A stretch of 51,537 bases of DNA from Candidatus Zixiibacteriota bacterium. GTDB lineage: Bacteria; Zixibacteria; MSB-5A5; SM23-73-2. Position numbers and translations under genes: made by a program. Numbering within the stretch: the first letter of the stretch is position 1; each line of letters starts with the position of its first letter. The notes below the pieces were generated by a model. The model was not told the origin of the DNA. It made no database searches and worked only from the letters and a program-made list of their open reading frames with translations. The DNA lies in the NCBI GenBank assembly GCA_030615745.1, contig JAUWYR010000016.1:1-51537 (forward strand), in the 5' to 3' direction. Positions 45,025 through 51,537 of this stretch are shown one piece after another.

Positions 45025-46737
45025 CTAAGAGCTCAAAATAAGGTTAAGTAAGCCACCTACTACCAAAGCTGAAATAATCATAATCAAAGCGGATTTCAAC
45101 ATATCCTTTATTCCCAATTCCTTGATTAAAACTGCAAAAGTCGCCACACAGGGGAAATACATCGCCAGAACTACACTTGCAACTATAATCTGGGACAGAT
45201 TCAAACCTAAAGGCAAAAGCATTCCAACAGCAACGTCCTTTCGCAGAAATCCGATAATAAGTGCACCGACTGCTTCCTTTGGAAGCCCTAAGATTCCGGT
45301 TACTATCGGGGCGGTAAGTTTACTTACAAATTCAATTATCCCCAAGCTATAAAGGACATTTACAAAAAAGACTCCGAGAAGAACATAGGGAATCGCTTGC
45401 CTTAAGAAACCTTTGGTTCTCATCCACAATTTCTTCAAAAGTGCACCTAAATAAGGTAATCGGTAAGGAGGAATCTCAACAAAAATTTCAGGACTTTCCC
45501 CTTTCATAATTTTATTAAGCAAAATGCCCAGGACTATCCAGACTATAAATAAAGTTCCAAAGACTGTTCCCATCCCTTTTGCCCCAAATCTTCCGATTAG
45601 CCCGACTATAATGGCTATCTGTGCCATGCAGGGAACAGATATTGCCATTAAGGTTGCGGAGATAAATCTCTCCCTTTTTGTCTCTAAGACACGCGTCGCC
45701 ATAGCTCCGGGGACATTACAACCCAAACCGAGCATCATCGGAATTATAGCCAAGCCGTGCAAACCAAGTTTGTGCATAACATTATCCACCAAAACCGCAA
45801 GCCGAGGGAGATAACCTGAGTCCTCCAAGAAGCTTAAAACCAGGTAAAAAGCAAAAACATAAGGCAGCACCGCGGCAAAAGGAACAAATAATCCGGTAGT
45901 TAAAAGTCCCAGCGATTCAAAGAAGTCTATCTTACCCTGGACTAATTTCCCGATAAGAATATCGTGTATGAAACCCTGATTTCCCAAAAGATTCGATAGC
46001 CTCATTATCAATGGGGCCCAGAGGTTTTCAAATATCGGTTCGAAAATATAGCTGATCAAACTCTCACCAATAAATCTTATGACTGTGAATGTGGCGGAAA
46101 TGATTAAAAGAGCAATGGGGATTCCGGTAACAGGTTTTATCGAGGCATCTTCCAAACTATCTAAAAAAGTATGATGGCGATGGACTACCCTTTGCACCTG
46201 ACCGATAATCTCGCCAACTTTCTCCCATCTTTTATCCTCTTCGTAATGGATTGTCCCTGCCTTGGCATTGAAAAACTGTGATACTAATCTTCTGATTCCC
46301 TCCCCGGTTATGGCGCAGGTCGGTATGACCGGCACACCTAAAATTCGCTCAAGCTTTTTCACATCGATATGTATGCCGATATGCTTGGCTTCATCCCAGA
46401 GGTTTAGTGCTATAATAACTGGTATTCTATCTTTGAGAAGTTGCAATGTAAGGTTCAAATTTCTCTCGAGATTTGTGGAATCAACGACATTGATAACCAG
46501 ATCACCATCTTTTAGCATCTGGACTGCAACCTCCTCTGCTTTTGAGTTGGGGTCAAGGCCATAGGTTCCTGGCACATCGATGATCTCAGTTTTTTCATCT
46601 CCCAATCGCATGTATCCCTTGGTGAATTCAACTGTTGTGCCCGGATAATTTGAAGCAATCACATTTACACCGGTGAGTCGGGAAAAGATCACGCTTTTGC
46701 CAACATTCGGATTTCCAATTAAAAGTATCTTTTTCAT
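45025..46737 (-). CDS. feoB: Ferrous iron transport protein B
   Basis: 570 aa. The N-terminal GTPase domain has G1 GNPNVGKS (7-14), the FeoB-specific SNYPGTTVEFTKG, G3 DVPGTYGLDP and G4 ALNLWDEA. Two gate-type membrane regions follow, with GLGCNVPGAMATR and FLRKDVAVGMLLPLGL. Shorter than the 700-800 aa common in the family, but it ends in a complete-looking TM helix (ALIMIISALVVGGLLNLIL). It imports Fe2+ across the inner membrane; it starts on the last base of feoA and lies downstream of fur. Confidence 0.95.
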   Translation of the reverse strand: MKKILLIGNPNVGKSVIFSRLTGVNVIASNYPGTTVEFTKGYMRLGDEKTEIIDVPGTYGLDPNSKAEEVAVQMLKDGDLVINVVDSTNLERNLNLTLQLLKDRIPVIIALNLWDEAKHIGIHIDVKKLERILGVPVIPTCAITGEGIRRLVSQFFNAKAGTIHYEEDKRWEKVGEIIGQVQRVVHRHHTFLDSLEDASIKPVTGIPIALLIISATFTVIRFIGESLISYIFEPIFENLWAPLIMRLSNLLGNQGFIHDILIGKLVQGKIDFFESLGLLTTGLFVPFAAVLPYVFAFYLVLSFLEDSGYLPRLAVLVDNVMHKLGLHGLAIIPMMLGLGCNVPGAMATRVLETKRERFISATLMAISVPCMAQIAIIVGLIGRFGAKGMGTVFGTLFIVWIVLGILLNKIMKGESPEIFVEIPPYRLPYLGALLKKLWMRTKGFLRQAIPYVLLGVFFVNVLYSLGIIEFVSKLTAPIVTGILGLPKEAVGALIIGFLRKDVAVGMLLPLGLNLSQIIVASVVLAMYFPCVATFAVLIKELGIKDMLKSALIMIISALVVGGLLNLILSS

Positions 46738-46973
46738 TATCTTTTTACTCTTACAATAATTTTTCTTGCCATCCCGAATCCCAAGGCGACCTGAAAATTA
46801 TCTATCCTCACAGTTATCGGACCACGCATGAACTGCGAGCTTATCTTGGTCAATTTTTTGCCAACCCTTATTCCCAGAGATTCCAGGCGTCTGACCAGAC
46901 CAAAGCCACCCTGAATCTCAACAACTGTTCCCCACTCCCCTACCTCTAATTGGGTTAAATCGACTCTATACAT
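46737..46973 (-). CDS. feoA: FeoA-domain protein
   Basis: 78 aa, SH3-like FeoA fold: LTQLEVGEWGTVVEIQGGFG, RRLESLGIRVGKKLTKIS, GPITVRIDNFQVALGFGMARKIIVR. It assists FeoB and overlaps its start by 1 bp. Part of the fur-feoA-feoB unit. Confidence 0.93.
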   Translation of the reverse strand: MYRVDLTQLEVGEWGTVVEIQGGFGLVRRLESLGIRVGKKLTKISSQFMRGPITVRIDNFQVALGFGMARKIIVRVKR

Positions 46974-47014
46974 TTCTTTTTATAAAAACTTTCTCGAACT
47001 AAATTTTTAACAAT

Positions 47015-47443
47015 TTATTTTCTACATCGGCTACAATATCCATAAAACTCCAAGCTATGCCTCATGATTTGGAAATTGTTTCTTTTAGCTTCCTCATTTT
47101 TCAACTTTCCGATTTTTTCATTCTCAAATTCTATAATCTTTCCACATTTAAGACAAACCAAATGACCGTGATACTCTTGCTCTAAAATATGTTCGTAATG
47201 GCTATGTGCCTCGCCAAAATTGATCTTGCTCACCGATCCAGATTTAACTAAAAGGTCCAAGGTGCGATACACTGTGGCTCGTGAAACTCTTTTTTTCTTT
47301 TTTCGCAAAGAGAACAATAAATCCTCCGCCTCAAAATGACCCGAGGTAGAGAAGACCTCATCTAAAATGATCTTTCTCTCTTTAGAAAAAGCCAAACTTT
47401 TGGATTTCAGATATTCCTGAAATTTTTTCTTCTGGTTAAACAT
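47015..47443 (-). CDS. fur: Fur-family transcriptional regulator
   Basis: 142 aa. The N-terminal winged helix (KSKSLAFSKERKIILDEVFSTSGHFEAEDLLFSLRKKKKRVSRATVYRTLDLLVKSGSV) is followed by the dimerisation domain with metal-site His (HYEHILEQEYHGHLVCLKCG) and structural-zinc Cys pairs CLKC and CSRC. Its place directly upstream of feoA-feoB indicates an iron-sensing Fur. The palindrome at 47454-47472 lies 11 bp before its start and is probably its own operator. Confidence 0.92.
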   Translation of the reverse strand: MFNQKKKFQEYLKSKSLAFSKERKIILDEVFSTSGHFEAEDLLFSLRKKKKRVSRATVYRTLDLLVKSGSVSKINFGEAHSHYEHILEQEYHGHLVCLKCGKIIEFENEKIGKLKNEEAKRNNFQIMRHSLEFYGYCSRCRK

Positions 47444-47453
47444 ATCCTTAACA

Positions 47454-47472
47454 ATTGAGATTCAGTCTCAAT
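47454..47472 (-). promoter_or_regulatory. Fur-box-like operator upstream of fur
   Basis: A 19-bp palindrome ATTGAGA-TTCAG-TCTCAAT, also readable as a 7-1-7 site, with another CTCAAT half-site just beyond (47473-47478). Its position over the presumed start of fur-feoA-feoB fits iron-dependent autorepression. Confidence 0.6.
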
Positions 47473-47584
47473 CTCAATCATACGAAATTATTTTCAAATT
47501 TGTAAAAATTTTTTTGTAGTTGTAAATTAAAACTAAAAATGTGGGCGAGCTGGAAGGTTAGTCCCATCTAAGACACAAATTATC

Positions 47585-48715
47585 TTAGACTTTGATTCTC
47601 ACCAGCTCATATTCCCTTTTCCCCAATCCTAACTCCTCTGCTGCCTCTATTTGTTTTTTGGCATCCTTTCCGTGAATTGCGGTTAGAACGTCTGTACCTT
47701 TTTTCAACTCTAATCCCTCAGCTCTGGACTGGGGCAGAGGCTTTGCACCTCTTATAATCTCCAATGAGGCATGCTCAACAGCCACTATATCATCCGATAT
47801 TAAAATTCCCTGATCCTGGATCACCGGTGTATCGGACATAAGCATACAGTCGCACTCTGGCTGAACGTCCAAAATGAAGTTAATATATAAAACTTTTTTA
47901 GGCTTAAAGGTGCTTAACACAGCTTTGGCAGCCTCAGCTAAGGAGACCTGAAATCTGTCATAGGAGATGGGAACAGATAACGCACCTTCTGGGCAGACCC
48001 TCACACATCTTCCGCATCTCCAGCACTTAGCATCATCCACTTCAAAGAGATTCTCTTCAACCCTTATAGCATCCTGAGGACAATTGTTAGCGCAGATGGC
48101 ACAGAAGTTGCAAAGATCTGAATTCCAGGTCATGATCTCATCCAATTGAAAATGCATCTTTCCCCTTCCACCATCCTTCCAATCAAGACCTCTTGGTCTG
48201 GGACTCACACATCCCATAGCAATGTTTTTTATCGCCCCGGCATAGGAGGAATCTATATGCCCTTTGACATGGGTTAAAACCATCATAGTTTTCGCATCGT
48301 AGATAGCTGAAGGTATTTGCAACTCTCCCAGAAGTTCTCCTGCTTTTGCCTTGACTGAATCAAGACCGAAAATTCCATCAGCTATTATAACCGGGACTCC
48401 CAAGGTGAGCTGATTGTATCCGAAATCAGAAGCAACCTCAAGATACTGGTAGGGATTAAGGCGGGCTGAATCTGTAACAAAAGGCTTTGCACCAACTTTT
48501 TTTATCTGTTCAACAACAACTTTAACAAAATTAGGTCTTAACACCCCATGCCCACCAGGATTGCCCAGATGCATCTTCACCGGAACTAACTCATCTTTTG
48601 AGAAATAGTTTGAAAGGTCGATCTTTTCGAGTGTTTTTTCCAATCTTCCAATAACGGAGAATTTATAATCGAACCTCTCCACCCTTGAATCGATGAAATA
48701 GACCTTAGGTTTCAT
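47585..48715 (-). CDS. DUF362 domain protein with two 4Fe-4S clusters
   Basis: 376 aa. The N-terminal DUF362-type domain (VPVKMHLGNPGGHGVLRPNFV, PFVTDSARLNPYQ, KTMMVLTHVKGHIDSSYAGAIKNIAMGCVSPRPRG) surrounds a bacterial-type ferredoxin module at about 195-245: CNFCAICANNCPQDAI and CWRCGRCVRVCPEGAL, i.e. two CxxCxxCxxxCP motifs. It is probably a soluble electron-transfer or oxidoreductase protein, reaction unknown. It lies alone, between fur and the GIY-YIG gene, with about 60-140 bp on each side. Confidence 0.9.
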   Translation of the reverse strand: MKPKVYFIDSRVERFDYKFSVIGRLEKTLEKIDLSNYFSKDELVPVKMHLGNPGGHGVLRPNFVKVVVEQIKKVGAKPFVTDSARLNPYQYLEVASDFGYNQLTLGVPVIIADGIFGLDSVKAKAGELLGELQIPSAIYDAKTMMVLTHVKGHIDSSYAGAIKNIAMGCVSPRPRGLDWKDGGRGKMHFQLDEIMTWNSDLCNFCAICANNCPQDAIRVEENLFEVDDAKCWRCGRCVRVCPEGALSVPISYDRFQVSLAEAAKAVLSTFKPKKVLYINFILDVQPECDCMLMSDTPVIQDQGILISDDIVAVEHASLEIIRGAKPLPQSRAEGLELKKGTDVLTAIHGKDAKKQIEAAEELGLGKREYELVRIKV

Positions 48716-48776
48716 ATCATTCTCTCATAAAAAATTTATGCGCTTTTGGTTTTGTTTTGAAATCGTCAAGATGTCG

Positions 48777-49199
48777 TCAAAACTCTTCGAGCTCCGCATA
48801 TACAAGATGGGTTTCGCATCTGCAATCAGAGGAGCCAAATTTTGGCATAATTATTTTTACATTTTTTTGACTTAACATCCTTTGATTGATCTCACATTCA
48901 CTTCTTTTATTTTCAGGATAAAGTAAAATATCAACTACTTTTCCGTATCTTAAAAGGTAATCGATATGCCAGAAAAGTTTTTTTCCTTTTCTGAGATGTC
49001 TTTTGATTCTTGATTTTAAGCCATTTTTAGCACTTCCGGTGTAAATATAATAGCCTCTGGGAAATTCAAAACTGCCTTTTTTGCCAACCTGCATTTTCTT
49101 TTTTCGAGATAAGTAAATCAATAATTGATAAATTCCGTTGCTCGTTACTCGTTGCTCGTTTTCCGTTTTACGTTTCCCGTGACTCGTTTTAAATCGCAT
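48777..49199 (-). CDS. GIY-YIG nuclease-like protein (DUF123 type)
   Basis: 140 aa. The GIY...YIY pair is GIYQLLIYLS and RGYYIYTGSAKNGLKSRIKRHL, followed by FWHIDYLLRYGKVV and DCRCETHLVY, as in the DUF123 branch of GIY-YIG endonucleases. The first 21 residues (MRFKTSHGKRKTENEQRVTS) are encoded by a dispersed ACGAG/ACGGGAAACG-type repeat, so the present start codon comes from repeat or neighbouring DNA rather than the family's usual N-terminus. It overlaps the S23 gene by 11 bp. Confidence 0.8.
   Translation of the reverse strand: MRFKTSHGKRKTENEQRVTSNGIYQLLIYLSRKKKMQVGKKGSFEFPRGYYIYTGSAKNGLKSRIKRHLRKGKKLFWHIDYLLRYGKVVDILLYPENKRSECEINQRMLSQKNVKIIMPKFGSSDCRCETHLVYAELEEF
49136..49192. repeat. 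ACGAG/AACGG simple-motif repeat, in the GIY-YIG 5' end
   Basis: Minus-strand reiterations of CACGGGAAACG, AAAACGGAAAACGAGCAACG and AGTAACGAGCAACG. The same motif family fills 49540-49750. Confidence 0.8.
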
Positions 49200-49536
49200 T
49201 TTTTAATTTAGTTAACATTTTTGCTACTCTTATATAACCATTCTTAAGATCATTGTAATCTTCATCTTTCAAATAATTAAGATCTTTTGAGAGCTTGACA
49301 AGATACTGAATTTCTCCGGATGAACCTTTGGCAAAGCTGATGAAACGTTTGAACTCTTTCTTGCCAGCTCTGTTCGCACCCTCGGCTAAGTTTGCGGGGA
49401 TGGAAATACTGGCTCTTCTGAGTTGGCTTGTCAGTCCATACATCTCTTCTTTTGGAAAAGACTCTGTAACCTTATAAACCCGCAAGACAAGTGAGTGAGC
49501 TAATTTGAAAACATCTAATTCGGTTATGTCTTTCAT
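49189..49536 (-). CDS. Four-helix-bundle protein (23S rRNA intervening-sequence type)
   Basis: 115 aa from ATG 49536. It has the S23/IVP family pattern: LDVFKLAHSLVLRVYKVTESFPKEEMYGLTSQLRRASISIPANLAEG, then KEFKRFISFAKGSSGEIQYLVKLSKDLNYL. These small helical proteins were first found inside 23S rRNA intervening sequences and are widespread and unlinked to rRNA in candidate-phylum genomes, often beside repeats like those flanking this copy. Exact function unknown. The longer ORF from 49599 begins in repeat sequence. Confidence 0.9.
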   Translation of the reverse strand: MKDITELDVFKLAHSLVLRVYKVTESFPKEEMYGLTSQLRRASISIPANLAEGANRAGKKEFKRFISFAKGSSGEIQYLVKLSKDLNYLKDEDYNDLKNGYIRVAKMLTKLKNAI

Positions 49537-49539
49537 GGA

Positions 49540-49750
49540 AACCGTTTTTCGTTTCCCGTTATCTGTTGACCGTAAAAGTTCCTGCGAGAAACGGCTCACG
49601 AATAACGAGTTACGAACAACGAGAAACGTCTTTATTCAATTTTATCAAACGCCTGTTTCAAATCCTCTGTTAAGTCGTTTTCCGTTTCTCGTTACTCGTG
49701 GACCTTAAAAGTATTTACGGAAAACGAGTCACGAACAACGAGAAACGTCA
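49540..49750. repeat. ACGAG-type repeats with a duplicated 3' end of the PLP-enzyme gene
   Basis: Blocks of CGAGAAACG, AACGAGTTACGAACAACGAG and ACGGAAAACGAGTCACGAAC alternate with a second, diverged copy (about 49636-49672) of the last codons of the PLP enzyme (original at about 49756-49793). The unit of repeat plus gene tail appears duplicated with about a 120-bp period. Confidence 0.75.
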
Positions 49751-50935
49751 TCACCTAATTTTGTCAAGCGCCTGTTTCAAATCCTCTATCAAATCCTCGC
49801 CATCCTCTATTCCGCAGGAAAGCCTTATCATACCAGGGACAACGCCTGCTCTTTTTAAGTCCTTTTCAGAAAAACCATAATGCGAAGTCAAAACAGGAAT
49901 AGAAGCTAAGGATTCAACACCTCCTAAACTTGTCGCATTCAAAAATAACTTGAGATTATCCATAACTTTTATAGCTTTTTTTAAATCTAAAACCTCAAAG
50001 CAGACCATCCCTCCAAATCCTTTCATCTGCGATTTAGCGAGTTGGTGTTGTGGATGGGAAGGAAGTCCAGGATAAAAGACTTTCTTTATTTTTGGGTGTT
50101 TAGATAAAAACTTAGAAATCTTTTCCCCGTTCTGATTCTGTTTTTCAACTCTTATTGCCAGAGTTTTTAAACCACGTAAAAGGAGAAATGCACCAAAAGG
50201 GTCTAAGCAACCTCCCAACATTTTCATAGTCTCAACCGCAGATTTTATGAATTTCTTCCTTCCAACAATGACTCCAGCAACTAAATCGCTGTGCCCTCCT
50301 AAGTATTTAGTTGCACTGTGAACAACGATATCTGCACCCATATTTATCGGATTCTGATTATAAGGGGTGGCAAATGTATTATCGATAACAGAAGCCAACT
50401 TATGCTTCTTTGCGATTTTTAAAAGCTTTTTTATATCAACGACCTTCAGATTGGGATTGGTCGGCGTCTCAGAAAAAAAGAGCTTAGTATTCCCCTTTAT
50501 CAAGTTTTCCGCTCTATCTAATTTCAGTGGATCGACAAAATGAACTTTTATCCCCAAATTAAAAAACAGCTTTTGAAAAAGATTAAGGGTCCCACCGTAG
50601 ATCGGCTCAGTTGAGATCATCTCATCTCCTGTTTTGCATAGTGTTAAAACCGTTGTGGTAACCGCAGCCATACCAGAGGACAGAACCAGACCAGCTTCAG
50701 CACCCTCCAAGACCGCCATTTTATTTTCAGCAAGTTTTAATGTGGGATTCCCATACCTGGTATATAAATATTTATCAATTTTGCCCTCCTGATATTTTTT
50801 TAGCTCATCTGAGTCCTTGAACACAAAAGTTGAGGTTTGAAAGATAGGCTCAGCTGCTGAGCCAAAAGGAAAATGTGCCTCTTTTTCCCCATGAATTGCC
50901 AAAGTGGGAAAAGAACGCTTTTTTGTTTTTTTCAT
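49751..50935 (-). CDS. Cys/Met metabolism PLP enzyme (cystathionine synthase/lyase type)
   Basis: 394 aa. Fold-type I PLP enzyme: start TLAIHGEKEAHFPFGSAAEPIFQTSTFVF, then YTRYGNPTLKLAENKMAVLEGAEAGLVLSSGMAA, Asp in VIDNTFATPYNQNP, the Schiff-base lysine in VVHSATKYLGGHSD, and SLGGVESLASIP. It handles homocysteine/cysteine transsulfuration; the sequence does not distinguish gamma-synthase, beta/gamma-lyase or methionine gamma-lyase. ATG 50935 has AAAGGAG upstream; the ORF extends to 51085 without a better start. A long inverted repeat (50980-51047) lies in the leader. Confidence 0.9.
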   Translation of the reverse strand: MKKTKKRSFPTLAIHGEKEAHFPFGSAAEPIFQTSTFVFKDSDELKKYQEGKIDKYLYTRYGNPTLKLAENKMAVLEGAEAGLVLSSGMAAVTTTVLTLCKTGDEMISTEPIYGGTLNLFQKLFFNLGIKVHFVDPLKLDRAENLIKGNTKLFFSETPTNPNLKVVDIKKLLKIAKKHKLASVIDNTFATPYNQNPINMGADIVVHSATKYLGGHSDLVAGVIVGRKKFIKSAVETMKMLGGCLDPFGAFLLLRGLKTLAIRVEKQNQNGEKISKFLSKHPKIKKVFYPGLPSHPQHQLAKSQMKGFGGMVCFEVLDLKKAIKVMDNLKLFLNATSLGGVESLASIPVLTSHYGFSEKDLKRAGVVPGMIRLSCGIEDGEDLIEDLKQALDKIR

Positions 50936-50979
50936 TGAAATCTCCTTTATCTTTGATAATGCTCGCCTTAATGACAAAT

Positions 50980-51047
50980 CTGGAGTGTAAACCTTTAGGT
51001 TTACCAAATAAACTTGTATGAAGTAAAGCTTTTGCATTACACTCCAG
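50980..51047. repeat. Inverted repeat in the PLP-enzyme leader
   Basis: 11-bp arms CTGGAGTGTAA (50980-50990) and TTACACTCCAG (51037-51047) enclose an inner AACC-TTTA-GGTT hairpin. It is related to the hairpin at 584-610, so it is more likely a dispersed repeat than a riboswitch. From here to 51323 no gene is seen apart from the IS end. Confidence 0.65.
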
Positions 51048-51248
51048 AGTAAACTATAATCAAATGAATTTGATGAAAAAATCAACTAAAAAATTAAATA
51101 AGAAAAGTCCAATTGAAAAAAGTTTTCTTTACTTCCCTAAGGGTAAAGGTTACGACATCACTGAAAAGATTTGATTGAGGAATTTACCAAAATTGGCTTC
51201 CTTTTTAACTCGAAGCTGTGATCAAATTCCTGTCATCGCAATATAATA

Positions 51249-51280
51249 ATGTCAGTAGTTTGCAAATAGAGAATGTCAGG
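51249..51280 (+). mobile_element. Left terminal repeat of an ISNCY-like element
   Basis: Two AATGTCAG blocks flank AGTTTGCAAATAGAG, 44 bp before the transposase start. The same pattern, inverted, occurs at 888-941. Confidence 0.6.
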
Positions 51281-51323
51281 TTATAATCGCCCATATGGGT
51301 GATGAGTATTGTTTAGCCTGACA

Positions 51324-51537
51324 ATGAGAGAGGCAGATAGATATGCGTATGCCGAAGGTCAAGAGACATCAAGAGATAAAGTAATCTCGGAGGTGAATGA
51401 GGGTTATCTTAAGGTTGGAGAGGCTGCTTTTATTTTAGGATTGAGCCAGCGTCAGATATACAGGATAAAAGCACGTGTGCAGAAAGAAGGGCCCAGAGGA
51501 GTAATCCATAAGAGCAAGGGGAAAAGGCTCCTCGCCA
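51324..51537 (+). CDS. ISNCY-family transposase, 5' part (cut by window end)
   Basis: 71 complete codons to the window edge. MREADRYAYAEG...SRDKVISEVNEGYLKVGEAAFILGLSQRQIYRIKARVQKEG, then RGVIHKSKGK, is the N-terminal helix-turn-helix of ISNCY-type transposases (commonly MREKDRLKV...LSxRQxRRLxKR...GLxHRSRGR). The catalytic DDE part lies beyond the window. Confidence 0.85.
   Translation, partial: MREADRYAYAEGQETSRDKVISEVNEGYLKVGEAAFILGLSQRQIYRIKARVQKEGPRGVIHKSKGKRLLA

Noticed and set aside
50980-51047. SAM or T-box riboswitch upstream of the Cys/Met enzyme
   Set aside because: Only a simple long inverted repeat with an inner hairpin; no conserved riboswitch core, and it matches a dispersed repeat type at 584-610.

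Overview
The window looks like chromosomal DNA from an uncultivated Gram-negative bacterium, most plausibly a candidate phylum of the FCB superphylum (Zixibacteria/Stahlbacteria-like). That is an inference. It rests on moderate-to-low GC, a secreted protein ending in paired dockerin repeats of the CGDVNADAVVNLSDVIYLAN type common in those phyla, Spy-like periplasmic proteins, a lipoprotein with bacterial Ig-like domains, a dense load of short palindromic repeats, and frequent TTG/GTG start codons. No rRNA operon was seen, and one tRNA (Met-CAT) is present.

Layout. 1-1121: repeats, a broken small gene, and a decayed IS end. 1122-4439 (+): a three-gene cassette richer in G/C than its surroundings. 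It encodes two PaaK/LuxE-like adenylate-forming proteins, the first lacking the ATP P-loop, and a class III nucleotidyl cyclase. 4481-4690: structured direct repeats. 4722-27571 (-): a long run of mostly housekeeping genes: a sigma-54 activator, RNase R, an ECF sigma/anti-sigma module with two Spy-like proteins, a membrane pair with a DUF6754-like protein, a phosphoglucose/phosphomannose isomerase, PTS EI and HPr, DprA, Obg, diadenylate cyclase, folP, folE, ftsH, hpt and tilS. The folE-folP junction is split by an accessory cassette (19670-22992): a DNA methyltransferase, a DarT/ADP-ribosyltransferase-like protein and a HhH-GPD glycosylase-like protein with a split four-cysteine motif.

27572-29068: an ArsR regulator and a 57-aa Cys-rich protein, bracketed by about 184-bp direct repeats. 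Then come tRNA-Met, an Ig-repeat lipoprotein, a GNAT gene with an in-frame amber codon, and an accessory trio (32167-34701) that includes a membrane-anchored phosphoribosyltransferase. 34762-41925 (-): glyS, recO, a DivIC-like gene, eno, a VWA membrane protein and a polyprenyl synthase. 42623-44572 (+): a rhodanese/beta-helix/dockerin protein interrupted by one TGA. 45025-47443 (-): fur-feoA-feoB with a Fur-box-like palindrome. 47585-50935 (-): a DUF362 ferredoxin protein, GIY-YIG and S23 genes embedded in ACGAG-type repeats, and a Cys/Met PLP enzyme. The window ends inside an ISNCY-like transposase.

The two strongest candidates for undescribed systems are the adenylating-enzyme/nucleotide-cyclase cassette and the methyltransferase/ART/HhH-glycosylase cassette embedded in the folate operon. 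All functional statements come from reading motifs and gene order; no database search was run.
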